Below the pieces are notes generated by a model. That model ran no database searches. It was not told the DNA's origin and saw only the letters and a list, made by a program, of their open reading frames with translations. Position numbers and translations under genes: made by a program. A DNA stretch of 64,000 bases from Collybiopsis luxurians FD-317 M1 (Eukaryota; Basidiomycota; Agaricomycetes; Agaricales; Omphalotaceae): positions 299,500 through 363,499 of the forward strand of contig KN834749.1 in the NCBI GenBank assembly GCA_000827265.1. The letters run 5' to 3'. Shown piece after piece: positions 45,432 to 55,973 of this stretch (position 1 is the stretch's first letter; every line of letters begins with the position of its first letter).

Positions 45432-45438
45432 TATATAA
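45432..45438 (+). promoter_or_regulatory. TATA box of the downstream unknown gene
   Basis: TATATAA, 80-86 bp before the ATG at 45518. Its position argues against the earlier in-frame ATGs at 45392 and 45452 as the start. Confidence 0.5.
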
Positions 45439-45517
45439 GCGACGTAAAGTAATGCTTGGACCTCTCAATTCCTTTCCGCTACCACCACCATCCATTACTA
45501 GACTCCTCCCGAACACA

Positions 45518-46192
45518 ATGCTCAACGAAAAAGACGCGTGCCCCAGCGCGAATTCCAGCGAGGATGAGTCTGAGGAGACTGCCGACTCCACGCTAGATGC
45601 CATCTTGTGCATTCGCGCGTCTCTATCCTTGCCCCTGTCTGTCACAAGTAAACACGTTGATAATCCGCGCAATTCTAGCATCTCTGACCTTTTTTTCCAT
45701 CTAGATTGCATGATTATGGACTTGCAGGATGCTATTAATGCTCGTATTCGCACGTCTATCAGGTGGATCGCTGCGCATAATGACCTGAAGAGCGATTTTC
45801 ATCCTTCCTCGCACCCAATTGGAGGAATGAAACAACTTCAAGAGGAACGCGACGCGGCCAAGGTAGCATTTGAGCGACGTCATGATACAGTTGTATTTCA
45901 ATGCCCGGCCCTGACTGAGTCTTGCGACCGATTAGTTCAGGAGCTGGTGAAAAGGACTCATGATAATATCCTTCGGTCGTATAAAGAGAAGGGGTATAAT
46001 CTAAGAGGCTACGCCAATCCTTTTGCACCACGTGAACGTCGATCCCATCATCCTCGAAGGCGCCAGCCTTTCATACCAGGAAAAGCACGAAGTCAAAGAG
46101 TTTCCCCGGTGCCTGGGCCCTCAGATCTCAAGGCTTATTGTTATTGGGCCAGCTTTGGGGACAACGATTCTACTCCTTCTCGTCGCTGGTAG
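45518..46192 (+). CDS. Hypothetical protein, helical and basic C-terminus
   Basis: Uninterrupted frame giving 224 aa from ATG 45518 (MLNEKDACPSANSSEDESEE). An acidic Ser-rich start is followed by about 130 residues of predicted helices (LDCMIMDLQDAINARIRTSI, QLQEERDAAKVAFERRH, SCDRLVQELVKRTHDN). The tail is basic: RERRSHHPRRRQPF. No family recognised, no signal peptide or membrane helix. From about 46023 a second frame is also open, so an intron near the 3' end cannot be excluded. The gene is divergent from DPH4. Confidence 0.6.
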   Translation: MLNEKDACPSANSSEDESEETADSTLDAILCIRASLSLPLSVTSKHVDNPRNSSISDLFFHLDCMIMDLQDAINARIRTSIRWIAAHNDLKSDFHPSSHPIGGMKQLQEERDAAKVAFERRHDTVVFQCPALTESCDRLVQELVKRTHDNILRSYKEKGYNLRGYANPFAPRERRSHHPRRRQPFIPGKARSQRVSPVPGPSDLKAYCYWASFGDNDSTPSRRW

Positions 46193-46444
46193 GAGCTGGA
46201 AAGAGCCTGTCCGTTGTTGTTTCAGCTGCAGCAGCGGCTTGACTCAACTTTGATCTAGACTGAAATTTGTACGAAGCCACTGCTCGGCAGTATAATATAT
46301 ACCCTACCCTATCCTATAATTTCATATGTCATCAGCTAAACCTCACCATTTCACTTCTTAACGAGTACATATCTCCAGTCACAGTCAATAGTTACAGCGG
46401 TCCATCCAAATAATTTACACAAGAGTGTTCTAGAAAATTCTCCC

Positions 46445-49272
46445 TCAAATCATACCTTCTCTCTGAGCCACAGCAACCGGCGTCGTCCGACTAATCGCAC
46501 TGCCAGGTCTATTTGATGACCTGGGCGGAGGAGCAGGACTCCCGGGTCCTCTTGCAGACCTCGAAGGCCTGTCCCTTCCGACACTGGGAGGAGGAGTGCG
46601 GGTATTTCTAGGTATCGGAGAAGACGGCACATTATGAACGGGAGCTGAGTTTGGTGGCAATAGTGAAGACGAGGCACCATTCGCCATGATCGGTGGGCGA
46701 CTTCGAGCACTTCCGATATACCCTGAATCTTTCAGCATGGCTGTTTCGGGATACGCGGAAGCGGTGGATATTGCAGATAATCCTCCATTAGCCTGACCTG
46801 TGCCTGCTAACGGAGTAAGACCAGCGGAACTTGGACCTGACAGTAGGTCTGGAGAAGGTATATTGAGTGCAGTGGGAATCTTACGACCTCCAGAGCTGGC
46901 AGTCGACACAGAAAGCCTGGGTGGAGAAGGAACCGGTGCAGAAGAGGTGGAACTGCTTGACAGCCTGGCGAACAAGGGACCTCTGAGTGATTCCATACTG
47001 ATTTCCGAGGATATGGCCTTTGGCTGTAATTTCGGGTTTTCTGCTAATTGTTCGTCCAATAGGTAACGAAAGTCCAGCCCATACTCTTCAAGAAGCTTGA
47101 TAGGGCACAATGTTCAGTTGAGGATGCCAATGATTAAAGACGTTTGTCACCTTTTTGCTTAGATCATATGTAATCTTGAGAGCCTCTTCAACTACTTTGG
47201 ATTCAACGCCTGAGCTATACACTTGATTCCTAAAAATTTCCGCATAGCTCTCTACCTGCAACCTAGCCCAGTCGATAAAAGCTGCGAGACACCATTCAAT
47301 TACAGGACTCGACTTGGAACATAGGTATCACTTACAACTCGCAACCTCGTTTTCCTTGAAGCTTGCCAAAAACCAGTCTGCTGTATGCTTGATCCCCGTA
47401 AAGTACACCATGGCCAAGTCCGCGATGTATGCGCCAGCATGACCTTCAAACCTGATTTTTCGTACATGGCTCTTCATGACCTGAGAACGCATCGACAAGA
47501 ACGTACTTCTCGCAGCCGAGCCAGCGTTCAATTGAACTAGATAAGTTATCAGGCTGACTGCAGTGGATTTACGGTTCGAAGTTTGAGAAAGATTATCGAG
47601 GATAGCAGTGGTAAGTTGTGTTGTTAATAAAGGCAGCTTAGCGGCTATGGGAGGGGTAGTGGGAAGTTTCTTTTTGCCTAAAGGGAAACATTAGAAGTGG
47701 ATTCAGATGACTAGAATATCCACCAGCCTTCTTCAACCAATTCAACCGCTCTACTCCATTGCCGCAGGGCTATCGCCACTGCGAGTTCGTCAGCCCACTC
47801 CCCAGTCCAGCGTATGTCTCTTTCGTTCTTCTCCTTGGCATCTGCGCTATGATTGGAGCCACCCTGCAGTTTCGCAAACTCGGCCATCCAATCTGGAGCA
47901 GACGATGATTGCTAGTAATTCAGTAAGTATCATTCGAATATCGATACGCATAAGAGCAGTAACCTACATCCGCAGCAGGCCATAGACTTTTGCGCCTTTC
48001 GTGCTCGCCTTCCCGCTCTTTACGTTTTTTGGCATTGAATTCATCTCCAACCTGGCGCAACATCCCCAAAAGATTTTTCTTTTCCGCAAGAGTCTCGGTA
48101 CGGTACACCTGCGTTTCCTTGCCATGTCGAACTTTGAAAACGTTCGTCATGCCTAAACGAAAGATGTCAGCTTGTGAGAATGGGGTTGCAGATATCTACT
48201 CGCTCGCTGAATCTTTGCTATCTAACACGAGCATCTCGTTCAAAGCCCAGCACCGTTCCGCTACCAGTTTTCCTTCCGTTCGGCTTCCTCCGGACCTTGA
48301 AGGGTCGGCTCCTGTTGTCCTCCTTCGTCTTTTAGCAACCAAGAGAGCATCGTCCAACACAACAAATTTGACTCTGCCCATTACCTTGTAGGTCGCTGCA
48401 TTCAAGGCTAAAACCCCGTCCGCTTCTCCGACGATATGTCTTCCGGGAGTAGTCGGCGCAAATTTGGCGGATCCTTCAATCTGCGCGTGCAGTTGCTGCA
48501 TTTGATTGAAATACATAATGCGGAGGTCAGCGACGGAAGATCGTCGATAAGTAGAAAGATTGGAAGAAGATGCTGAAGTAGGATCTGGAATATGAAGCAT
48601 AGATGGCATAGATTTGTATTCCGACAGGGACTCTTTCAATTCGAGCATTTCGTTCTCGAGAGTAGAGATTTCTTTGGAAATCACGACGAATTCGGCGTAA
48701 CTATATATGATCAGCATTCTACACCGTAGAAGAAAGTTGAAAGTCCTACTTTTTGAAAACACTTCTCTGTAGTTCCGCAGCGGTATCGTCTTTTGAACTC
48801 CGTAACGATGACTGGAGGGACTTGAGCTCCGCTTCTGTCGAATTTGCCAATTTCTTCTTCAGATCTGAAAAATCATCATGTTAATGATCACGGATGCTGG
48901 GGAAGTCAGCTCACAAACATCCGGATCGAAATTCTTGTCATCGAGTAATTTCTTCTCCTCTGCAGCAGCATCCGCGGCTTTCTGGCTGGTCACCAAATCG
49001 TCTCTATCCCGAACGGACTCATCCTGGTCACCGCCTATCCCCCTGGCCCTTGCAGCGTCTGCGGGAAGGGTAGGAACTCTTGGAATGTTTAATTCTGTTG
49101 GACTAGAGATATCTGCGTATCTCGTTGACATGCGCTTCTTAATCTTGTCGTCCACACGAGACCGCCCCGTGTCTCGACGACGGGGACGGACCCCATCTTT
49201 AGATAGTTTACCGTTTGTAGGTTGCCGTTTTGGAGCAGGGCCTTGAGAGCGACGAGTCCGTAGCGACTGCAT
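46445..49272 (-). CDS. EXO84: Exocyst complex component EXO84
   Basis: Subunit of the exocyst, which tethers secretory vesicles to the plasma membrane. The start at 49272 (MQSLRTRRSQGPAPKRQ) is preferred to an in-frame ATG at 49299. A basic, disordered N-terminus is followed by the Vps51-type coiled coil: FDPD, then SLRSSKDDTAAELQRSVFKN, AEFVVISKEISTLENEMLEL and LKESLSEYKSM. Then comes the PH domain: RHIVGEADGVLALNAAT, VKFVVLDDALLVAKRRRR, VAERCWALNEMLVLDSKDS, and TNVFKVRHGKETQVYRTET with GMLRQVGDEF. After exons with EYGLDFRYLLDEQLAE the last exon, about 47110-46445, is a Ser/Pro-rich tail of about 200 residues typical of basidiomycete homologues. Exact joins between 47110 and 47930 were not fixed. 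Confidence 0.9.
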
Positions 49273-49757
49273 CTGCGACGGCGATGATGGAAGTTTCAAA
49301 ATAAGTATAGTAGGCGCTAAAACAAACGCTCAAAGCCAAAGTGTGCACCAAGGTAATTTCCTATTAATTAGGTATACGCACTATCTAGAAATACACTGAA
49401 AGCTGCAGAGCAAAAAGGCGACCGATAAATAATAACAGGGTTCAGTATTGCGTATTAAGGAACCGAAAGGTAAGTGGAAAATGCACAACAGAGCGAGTAT
49501 CCGTATCAAGGAACGTGAATAGACGGCATAAACCGAACTTTAAGTAGGTAGCACCTCCAATTGGGATTAACGAAGGGATCAAAGAGTGATGCGAGGTCAA
49601 GATTACAGGGGAAAATGTAATGCAAATGTGTATGAATGTGTAGTAGCACAAATGATGCACAACGATGCCAAGAGACCAAGGAAGGTTGACAGCAGCAAGA
49701 ATCCTCTTAAAGATAATGAATAAGGAAATTTTGGCGGCCGCACGGCTGGGAAGAATG
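49273..49757. other. Intergenic, EXO84 upstream region
   Basis: About 485 bp between the EXO84 start and the 3' end of the TBC gene. AT-rich, no exon seen. Confidence 0.5.
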
Positions 49758-52086
49758 CTATAATAAAGCATCTGCGTCTTTTCCTGTGTCCACGAGTACC
49801 TTCCAATCTAATCGCCATTGAGCTATGCGAGATCTGAGTTTTCTGTCGTTCAGCGTCTTTTCCACCCAAAATAGTAACGTATTTTCGTCTTCTGGAACGA
49901 AAAATGAAGAGAGTAAGGACAGTATCGTCTCAAAATTGGCAGAGGCAGACGTGATTTGATCTATAAAGGGACACCGAAAGCAATTAATCAACCTTCCAAC
50001 CAACGGATTGATAAATGGAAAACGCACCTCGAAACACCCATACGATTGCGACCGCAACGGCGATGAAAACATCTTCTCCTTCCAACAGGAAGGCATCCCA
50101 CAGCCTCAACTGCGTCTGGAACGGAACGGTGTTCGCAAAAAGAGTAATGTACCATTTCGTGGCATAGGAAGTGGTCGAAATCATATGTGTCTTGAACGCC
50201 TTGTAAACGTCAGGTAGCATGAGCTCTAGAATTCGTTCTTGGACATAAATCGCTTCCAATAAACCAGGAAACCCGGGCGAAAAGATATCATGCATCCCGT
50301 ACGCGTCGTGGAGGCGCACTAAAGAAGCGTATACCTGCTCTGGAGCGAAATAACATAGAAGAGTTGCAGCTATAGGACCCATGCCCTGAACATACCCACA
50401 CTTGTCGCAGCGAAGCGAAAAGCAATGCAGGACATGAAACAACGACCTTTGACCTGCCCCATACCGTGTTTTAAACAAGACATGGCCACTGATTGTCCGA
50501 GGTACATCCAGGTCAATCTGAATATCATAGTTTGAAGGCTTGTCCAAACAGTCACGATAATCTGCCGCGAGTTGAGCTAGTGTCATATTGGCTTGATTAC
50601 TAGACTCGCTATGATGCAGGGTGAAACGCGCCATTAACAACTCCCAAGCGGCGTTTCGCCACCGGTCGGGAATGCCTTTATACGTTCTTTCACTCAGTTT
50701 ACCTTCCTTTCCAGGTTTGATGCCCCACATGAGGGTACCACCCGGGTCAGGCTTTTGAGGGCGAAGCATCCGTTCCCATTTGCTGATACGAGAAAGTTCC
50801 TTGAGAGGATGTTGTGCAGGAGGAAGAGATTTCAAGGCAGTTCCGGTTATTGGGGCATTTTTGGGACCAGCGGAGGCTACGGAAAGACGTCGGAGGAGAG
50901 GCGCAGAAGGCAGTGACATTAATCGGTCATGAGAAGGAGATGAGAAGAAACCGTAACTAAAAAAGGACTCATTAGATGACTAGAAATGGAAAGGCACGAA
51001 GTAAAGCTCACCGGTCAACCATGGCCAGTATCTGTGCTTCCTTCGGATCCAGTTCTTGCGACTTTTCAGTTCCATCTCCAAGTGCAGCTTCAGCATTCAA
51101 CTGGCTTTGTCGACTGTCCCCTATACGAGCCCGGGTACGCTCGACACCCTCCAGATATCCGTCACCTTTTACCCCGGTGATATCGAGTTGAGCGTACGTG
51201 TTCCTGACATGGAATGAATCCATGTCTTCTCCCTCTGAAGGTACCAAAGATGTCTTGCTTGTTGGTGAATTAACATAAACGGGGTGCTTTAACGGCAATG
51301 GCGGAGAAGTCGGCACGGGAGGCGGCGATGGAGTAGGGACCTCGAGCAGCACAGAAGTTCGGGGAGTAGCTGGGGGTGGTGTAGGTGACAAAGGAAGAGG
51401 AGGAAGTTCTGTGGACTTTCGAAAGGAGCTCCGGGAAAAATGTGAAGCGGAATATGATGAGTCTTCTTCAGACTTTGTAGGTCCAGAAGTGAAAGAAGTT
51501 GTCGTAGTAGTACGGTAACTCTGGCCAGTTGACCGTCTTCTGTGATCATTTCGCTGTGGAAAATTCAGAGTTTCATAGTTCGATACAGGCCTGGTCTTTG
51601 AGGCTGAAAGTGAAGGGCTGAGTTGGTGATATAACTCCGCAGTCAAAATAGTGAATACTCACAGGACGAGAAGTTGGAAGGGTCATAATTGGACGCTTCG
51701 ACAAAAGATTGACCAGTTTCGGTGAGGTCAATTACAGGAGCGTTATCCTCAAAATAGGCCAGCTCGCTACTGATTCTCCCATTCTCTGTTCCGTTGAGAT
51801 ACGACTTTCGATAATCTAGCTTTATTTGAGGAACGTCCCTTGAGTTTTCCTGGGCCCAGCTGGCTCTGTTCGAAGGATTGTCATCAGTGTACATAGAATA
51901 GATAGAGACAATAGCAGCCTCCGAAGTTGACTGTCGCTTGGGCTTTATACGTGTCCGTGAAGAAAAGCCAGAATCAGAAACTGAAGCGGCAGAAGAAAAG
52001 GAAGTAGAAGCAGAACTGCTCGGTGATGATGAGCTAGAGTCAAAATATGCTGGGGTCGGTGGCACCAGTGCCTGCGATGGTCCCAT
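49758..52086 (-). CDS. TBC-domain Rab GTPase-activating protein
   Basis: GAP that switches off Rab GTPases in membrane traffic. A Ser/Pro-rich disordered N-terminal half (exons 52086-51655 and 51640-51015) leads to KEAQILAMVDR and then YGFFSSPSHD, LPSAPLLRRLS. The TBC domain starts RISKWERMLRPQ. It shows the catalytic-Arg context YKGIPDRWRNAAWELLM and the Gln-finger context YVQGMGPIAATLLCYF. Further family residues are SLFHVLHCFSLRCDKCG, TKWYITLFANTVPFQTQLRL and WDAFLLEG. The last intron (about 50026-49960) joins to ITSASANFETILSLLSSFF and the stop at 49758. Start: MGPSQALVPPTPAYF at 52086 rather than the in-frame ATG at 52173, which would add a Cys-rich stretch. The specific Rab is unknown. 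Confidence 0.92.
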
Positions 52087-52173
52087 TGGTCGAGATGGCA
52101 GAAAGAAACACAATCCCCGCTTAGTTCTTATACAAAGTCTTTCAGCAATTCTAATCACAGCCGGGCCACTCAT

Positions 52174-52817
52174 CCCATTTCAGTAATTCCATCAATTCCA
52201 TTGTCAATTTCATTTTTCCCGTAACACTTGCTGTCCACTTCAAACCCTTTCACAGTGGTAACGCCCCCGTGCAGTCGCTCAGTCGCTTGACCTTAAAAAT
52301 CGATTTGCACCTCGCTGTCGCTACACGCTGCTCCACTTTTACGAATCACGGGCCCTACCACTCCCACACAGCATTTACCCGCTCTCACGCGTGAGTATAC
52401 AGGCATCTTGCACTCAAAATACTTTCTCCCTGTCCCGATGTCATCCTTCCGCCGTACAGCATGGGCTGCGAGCTGAGTCCACCAATTACTGGGCGGGATT
52501 ACTTACCGGAGGATGTATAGCCTCTAACCACCGCTCGTACTACTTCAACGGTAACCTTCTTGCCCTGCTTGAGAGCCAAGAGCGTGATACAAGCCAGAAA
52601 TGTCCCCAGTACTCTCGTTATCCAGAGCTAACCATACGATACTAGTGGCATTGACAGGCAGACTTGCGGCTAACCGAACAGGCGTACACAAGAACCCTTG
52701 AAGCTTGAACAAGCAAAGACTATTAGAATATAGAAGACAAGATTATTATGGAGATAGTGAGGAATCCAGCTTACTTTTATCAATACATACTTGAGATAGG
52801 CAAAGAATGCAATATCA
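52174..52817. other. Intergenic, about 640 bp
   Basis: Pyrimidine-rich upstream part of the TBC gene. A plus-strand frame at 52391-52645 lacks support. Nothing else identified. Confidence 0.5.
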
Positions 52818-54396
52818 TCACTCCGAAAAATCATTGTCTTCATCGTTCATGGCATCCGCGTAGGCTTGTAATTCCTGTGAATCCAGATGATCGTCAGATC
52901 TACCGTTTTACAACGTTGTGGATGAGCACAGTTACCTCCTCACTAAATTCTGTTACTTGAGCAGCAAACAATTTTGGAATTGGACGGGATTGAGTAGCGT
53001 CAGGACTAATTCCCTGAGCATCCTCCAGATCTCGGACCATACTTTCGAGCTCCTGAAAGGCATGTAAACGATTCGCTCTGAGAACAACATCAATAAGCAC
53101 ACCTCATCACTGGGTTTTGAGACACCAGCAGAGTACCTCCGACCGAACTCTGCTCGGACAGTGGGCACCTCTAACGAATTCTTAACACCGGCATCAGTCT
53201 TTTCCCCAATACGCCGCGCTTTATTTCGACTAGGTGAAACTGTGATCGTTTCCGCGTCATCCTCTTCTAGGTCCTTGGTCTCTTCGGCACCAATGACCTC
53301 CAAAGAACCTTCCTGGCCTTTCCTTGCTAGCTGGAGTTTCCGTGCCTGGATTAGCTGCTCTACCTTCCCGTCATAAGCCTCCCTCAATGCATCCCAGTCC
53401 TTTTCTTCCTCTTCCTCCATAGTGGTGCCAACGTTCGCAAGGTCGTCTGCGCCGTCGTTACCTTCGTCATTCGAGTGTCCTTTAACATGTTGGAGAGAGA
53501 CCTTCTGCCCGATTCGAGAGCGCGCGGCGAGAAGAGTCACAATATAACGAATCAAACCAACGTTCTTGATCGGCGAGCCGTCCCTCTTGTGCCAGTCATT
53601 TTGCATCCAATTCTGCAGCCAATCATTGAAGCCTGCGAGTCAGAAACATCATAAGCGAAAGCAGAAATCGGGTCATAGGAAAGCGCACATTTAATGCAGT
53701 ACTTTGAGTCGGTTTTTATCGTTAAAGGACTGCGGCGAAACGGGGTCGTCTCCAATACACGACAGATAGCCTATGTGAATCCTGGCGTTGGCAAATGAAC
53801 ATCAATCCAAAAAAAAAGAACATGCGCACATATAGTTCAGCCCGGTTGTTGGTCTGATCTCCCGGACAACGCTCAGCCAGATTGCTGTTCCAAGGTCAGA
53901 GAGAGATCGGAGATATAAGGAAGAGGAGCTCGCCGTGGATCATTATGGCCCCACCAGACACCAATTCCTGCGATCGAGCTGCCCTTCCCGTTTCCCTTGC
54001 ATGCTCCGTCGGAATAGACTACCAAAGGATCTACTGATTCTTCATAACTGAGCTCGACTGTTGACATATTATCGAAGCTGCGCTTCTTGCCTTTACTTGA
54101 ACTGACGCTTGGCGCTGGCGCTTCTGGCTTGACCGTGTTCTCCCTGTTATTAGGAACCGGTTTGGCTGAAGATGACTGATCATTTTGATTAATGAAATTC
54201 TGGGCCTCTTCTTTGGTGAAAAAACCGCGGTATTTAGCGTTGGGGAAGCCTTTGACTTGGGCCTCGCACTCGTCCCTACGGGGCCGTTGAGAGAGTTGGG
54301 GAGGGAGGTTTGGTTGTTCATCACATACCATGAGAGATATATTCCAGGAGTTTTGCCTATCCGCACAGCGTAGAAACCGGGTTTACGTTTAACCAT
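52818..54396 (-). CDS. Ribonuclease H1 with N-terminal hybrid-binding domain
   Basis: Cleaves RNA in RNA-DNA hybrids. From ATG 54396 the N-terminal HBD reads KPGFYAVRIGKTPGIYLSW, joined to DECEAQVKGFPNAKYRGF and FTKEEAQNFINQND. A Ser/Pro-rich linker follows. The RNase H fold has the catalytic acids in VYSDGACKGNG, NNRAELYAICRVL, LTIKTDSKYCI and VKGHSNDEGNDGADDLAN. The C-terminal extension of about 180 residues is acidic. It includes EEEEKDWDALREAYDGKVEQ and ends DAMNDEDNDFSE at 52818 after a 62-nt intron. The extension is longer than in most family members and its role is unknown. Four or five exons. Confidence 0.94.
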
Positions 54397-55190
54397 TGAT
54401 ATGGATGATGAGGATAGTTGAGATCGTTGTATAAAAGTAACAACGAGCTTTGGATATGAGCACCAAGGTTGAGGTATCTTGCCAAAGTCGCGGTGAGTCA
54501 ACGCGAGTAAGAAAGTCACATGCTGGCGTTTCGTGGACGGTTCTGTCAGAGTGTAAATGTCATGGAGCAACAATAAAAGATTGAATGGACACCCGAGGTA
54601 AATGAATTCTTGTTCTATGCACCTGACAGACTCCCCTTGAACTCTTTTTGGAAACCTTGGCTAATTCCTGAACAAAGACAGTTTCCATCTTGAGATGTTA
54701 CCTTGTTCTTCCTCGACTAGGAATTCATCCATATCTCACTCTTTGACTCTTATAAATGCTTCAAATCCTTCAGATCCAAATCCAACAAAGCAAGCGACTT
54801 TCTAGTCCTGCAGTTCTCTAGCTCTTTGGACACACTTTGCGGACCTACAAACTCTATAGTCTGCCATAACACATTTCTCGCTCCGTCCTTCCGCCCAATT
54901 CAAACTCACTATTATTGTCTTTCGAGGACAATAGTGCATCCCACCCCTATTCGTTACCGACTTCCACTCTTATTATCCTTCCTGTCCACACATCGTGATC
55001 GTTACTTCACGCTATAACATAAAAGCCAGTCGTCCTTCCAAGACTCCTTCAGCTGGCTTCACCTCCCCCATAACGCATCTCACGTTTTCAATATCTAACG
55101 CTCTAATCCTTACTCTCCTTTTTTCCCCGCTGCATCATCTACCATCTTAATCTCACTTAATCTCACTCCCCGCGGGCCATTCTTATCAGC
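54397..55190. promoter_or_regulatory. Divergent intergenic region with CT-rich leader
   Basis: About 790 bp. From about 54770 to 55190 the plus strand is strongly pyrimidine-rich, the usual upstream and 5' leader composition of highly expressed fungal genes. It lies directly before the small gene at 55191. Confidence 0.55.
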
Positions 55191-55427
55191 ATGCCTTCTT
55201 ATACATACACTGCTCCTCCCACTTCGCCCACATACGGTTTCTTTCCCTCGGGCGTCACCTCTCCAAACGCGTTTCCAACCTTCCACCAGTCCCCGCGCGA
55301 CTCACACGCGATGTATGCCGCTGCCTTTTCTCCGTCCTCGTCCTTATACCCTAATCAGACGAACGGACAAGCCGGCCAGTCTCAGGGAAGCCAAAACCCT
55401 CTTAAGAAGCTCGTCTCACGAAAGTGA
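55191..55427 (+). CDS. Small Pro/Ser/Tyr-rich protein, unknown
   Basis: 78 aa: MPSYTYTAPPTSPTYGFFPS..., rich in Pro, Ser, Thr and aromatic residues, with no signal peptide or Cys and a basic end LKKLVSRK. The ATG sits after a long CT-rich leader, as in strongly expressed genes. The codon before the stop overlaps AAGTGAGC, which could be a splice donor, so further exons downstream (55490-55730) are possible. No family recognised. Low-complexity composition suggests a disordered protein. Confidence 0.6.
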   Translation: MPSYTYTAPPTSPTYGFFPSGVTSPNAFPTFHQSPRDSHAMYAAAFSPSSSLYPNQTNGQAGQSQGSQNPLKKLVSRK

Positions 55428-55973
55428 GCAACATGCTTCACCATGTTATGCTATGCGCTGCTATGATCGCATCTATGACTTTTTATGTCATCCATGTCCT
55501 CGTATATATCACGACTTTGGAAGCTCTGCGAAGCCTCGACAAATGTCATCTCTGGAGGGATGGGAGAGAAGGGACCGAGATGTCCGTTTTGGGAGTTTAC
55601 TAACCTTATTCTTCTTGCCTATGGAGTGTTGAACACATCTTGCATCTATCACATTCGGCTTCATTCACATCATGTACCGCATATAGCATTAGAAACCATG
55701 TCCTCCAGTTGTATCTATCGCATTGTTTAGTTTTCTTGTAATCTCAAGGGATTTTGCTCACAGTCAGCCCGGTTTTTGAGTAGTTACGCTTCAACAGAAC
55801 GTATTCAGCCAATAATTCGGAAATATGATTTATATGACTGTACAACTATCTGGTGAGTAAGAAGAATGTACGAAATAGATACAAGCAAGGATACTATATG
55901 TAATACAAAGCTACAGGCAAATAAATGTATGGAAATTTTTCTATTTTGAGATGAACCCTGGGTATAAAGCCGG
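55428..55973. other. Convergent intergenic region
   Basis: About 545 bp with no supported exon unless the small gene at 55191 is spliced into it. Confidence 0.4.

Noticed and set aside
52391..52645. Plus-strand frame of 84 codons upstream of the TBC gene
   Set aside because: No family resemblance, no promoter or splice support.
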